A program made the position numbers and the translations under genes. 64,000 nucleotides of DNA from Cohaesibacter sp. GTDB lineage: Bacteria > Pseudomonadota > Alphaproteobacteria > Rhizobiales > Cohaesibacteraceae. The notes below the pieces were generated by a model. That model ran no database searches. It was not told where the DNA came from and worked only from the letters and a program-made list of their open reading frames with translations. The stretch spans positions 1-64,000 of the forward strand of contig JAOAQZ010000028.1 of assembly GCA_025210795.1 (NCBI GenBank). Reading direction: 5' to 3'. Shown in pieces: positions 63,174-64,000 of this stretch; the stretch's first letter is position 1; each line of letters opens with the position of its first letter.

Positions 63174-64000
63174 ATGTCTGATAATAATCATCCTACTCCC
63201 CCCTCTTCTCCCAAATCCCGTCTTTTGAGAGAGCTCTTGGAGTGGCGCAAGGATTTTGCCGATTGTCTTGCATTTTTCACCCGCCTGCCGGTGCCAAAGC
63301 TTCTTGGACCCGTTACCGAAGGTCTGCCCAACTTCGAGCGCTCCAGTCGCATTTTGCCATTGCTCGGGTTCTTGCTGGGCCTGATCGCCTTGGTGCCTGC
63401 CACTCTGTTTGATGTGATTGCCCTTACCGCGCCTTTACCACCTATGCTGATGGCAGGCCTAACCCTTGCAGTGATGGCGCTGATTACTGGCGGTCTGCAT
63501 GAAGATGGCCTGGCTGACATGGCCGACGGCTTTGGTGGCGGCTATACAATCGAGCGTAAGATCGAGATCATGAAAGACAGCCGCCTTGGCTCTTTTGGGG
63601 CTCTGGCTTTGCTTTTCTCTGTTCTTATCCGCTTTAGCATTCTCTCCTATCTTTTTGAAAATTATGGTGTATGGACAGGTGGCCTTGCCTATCTTGCAGC
63701 AAATACGGTCTCGCGCATTCCCACCTTGCATGTCTGGTATATTCTACCCGCAGCACGGCTAAACGGCCTTTCATCCGTTGCAGGGCAGCCTACAACCCTG
63801 TCTTATGGCATCGGCATTGCCATTGCTGCCTTTGTAACGGGTTGGCTCATTGTGCCCAGCTTTGGTTTTGCCTCGGCTCTCTCCGCCTTTACCTTTGTAG
63901 CGCTTGCCAGTGGCTATATGGTCTTTCTCTCCAAGCGCCATATTCGCGGCCAAACCGGAGATGTTTTGGGCGGCGCGCAGCAGATTGGCGAGATTGCCTT
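63174..64000 (+). CDS. cobS: Adenosylcobinamide-GDP ribazoletransferase (cobalamin synthase), partial
   Basis: About 275 residues are present and the frame runs off the right edge. It is the membrane enzyme that joins alpha-ribazole to adenosylcobinamide-GDP in the last steps of cobalamin synthesis. The start region FADCLAFFTRLPVP is typical, then GGLHEDGLADMADGFGGG, IMKDSRLGSFGALAL and hydrophobic segments. The ATG at 63174 follows gagagtgacc. It lies divergent from cobT. Confidence 0.93.
   Translation, partial: MSDNNHPTPPSSPKSRLLRELLEWRKDFADCLAFFTRLPVPKLLGPVTEGLPNFERSSRILPLLGFLLGLIALVPATLFDVIALTAPLPPMLMAGLTLAVMALITGGLHEDGLADMADGFGGGYTIERKIEIMKDSRLGSFGALALLFSVLIRFSILSYLFENYGVWTGGLAYLAANTVSRIPTLHVWYILPAARLNGLSSVAGQPTTLSYGIGIAIAAFVTGWLIVPSFGFASALSAFTFVALASGYMVFLSKRHIRGQTGDVLGGAQQIGEIA

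Overview
The window looks like a chromosomal segment of an alphaproteobacterium, most likely Hyphomicrobiales (Rhizobiales). This is inferred from gene content and order: gph / rpiA / DUF2059 / gor, a PleC/DivJ/PdhS-type H-box in the histidine kinase, the CobT/CobS naming and layout, and moderate GC. I cannot name the species. I see no rRNA, tRNA, CRISPR array, transposase or phage gene. The region reads as ordinary, densely packed chromosome with a few poorly characterised genes.

Layout. 1-1.7 kb: the end of a Liv-type amino-acid (or aromatic acid) ABC importer, with a permease and a binding protein. 1.9-14.2 kb: a phenylacetate catabolic cluster made of paaN (minus), paaG-paaI-paaK plus a TetR regulator (plus), two unknown genes, the phenylacetyl-CoA epoxidase operon paaABCDE (minus), and the repressor paaX upstream of it. 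paaZ, paaF, paaH and paaJ are not in the window. 14.5-21.5 kb: a 33-residue membrane peptide, a GNAT acetyltransferase, a small membrane protein, and a PadR regulator followed by a two-gene RND efflux pump, with clustered repeats upstream of padR. 21.5-28 kb: pssA, a gamma-glutamylcyclotransferase-like protein, a GNAT protein, glutathione reductase, a DUF2059 protein, rpiA and the divergent gph. 28-31 kb: a small secreted protein, a GntR regulator and a LacI regulator.

31-36.3 kb: a 2-hydroxychromene-2-carboxylate isomerase-like protein, class II fumarase fumC, a DsrE-like protein, and a class I fumarase, with striking palindromes and hairpins between fumC and dsrE. 36.3-39.4 kb: a divergent pair of paralogous outer-membrane beta-barrel proteins. 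Each has a small two-cysteine N-terminal segment and a Ser/Gly/Ala linker. This is the most distinctive unexplained locus here. 39.8-52.3 kb: an L,D-transpeptidase, a DUF971 protein, moaA, two exporters, small membrane proteins, a LysR regulator diverging from a 58-residue gene, an Mrp-type Fe-S carrier, and an overlapping molybdenum-cofactor operon fdhD-mobA-mobB-moeA. 52.7-55.1 kb: a polar amino-acid ABC importer without its ATPase. 55.3-64 kb: glyS (without glyQ beside it), a beta-hydroxyacid dehydrogenase, an Lrp/AsnC regulator, a uracil-DNA-glycosylase-like protein, a membrane histidine kinase, and divergent cobT / cobS (cobS runs off the end).

How it works together: the first 14 kb encode activation of phenylacetate (PaaK), ring epoxidation (PaaABCDE), isomerisation to the oxepin (PaaG), rescue of stalled CoA thioesters (PaaI) and an aldehyde dehydrogenase (PaaN). 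Two regulator types, PaaX and TetR, are available to sense the CoA thioester. The moa/mob/moe/fdhD genes supply the molybdenum cofactor to enzymes encoded elsewhere. Most transcription units end in strong stem-loops, several of which serve both strands.
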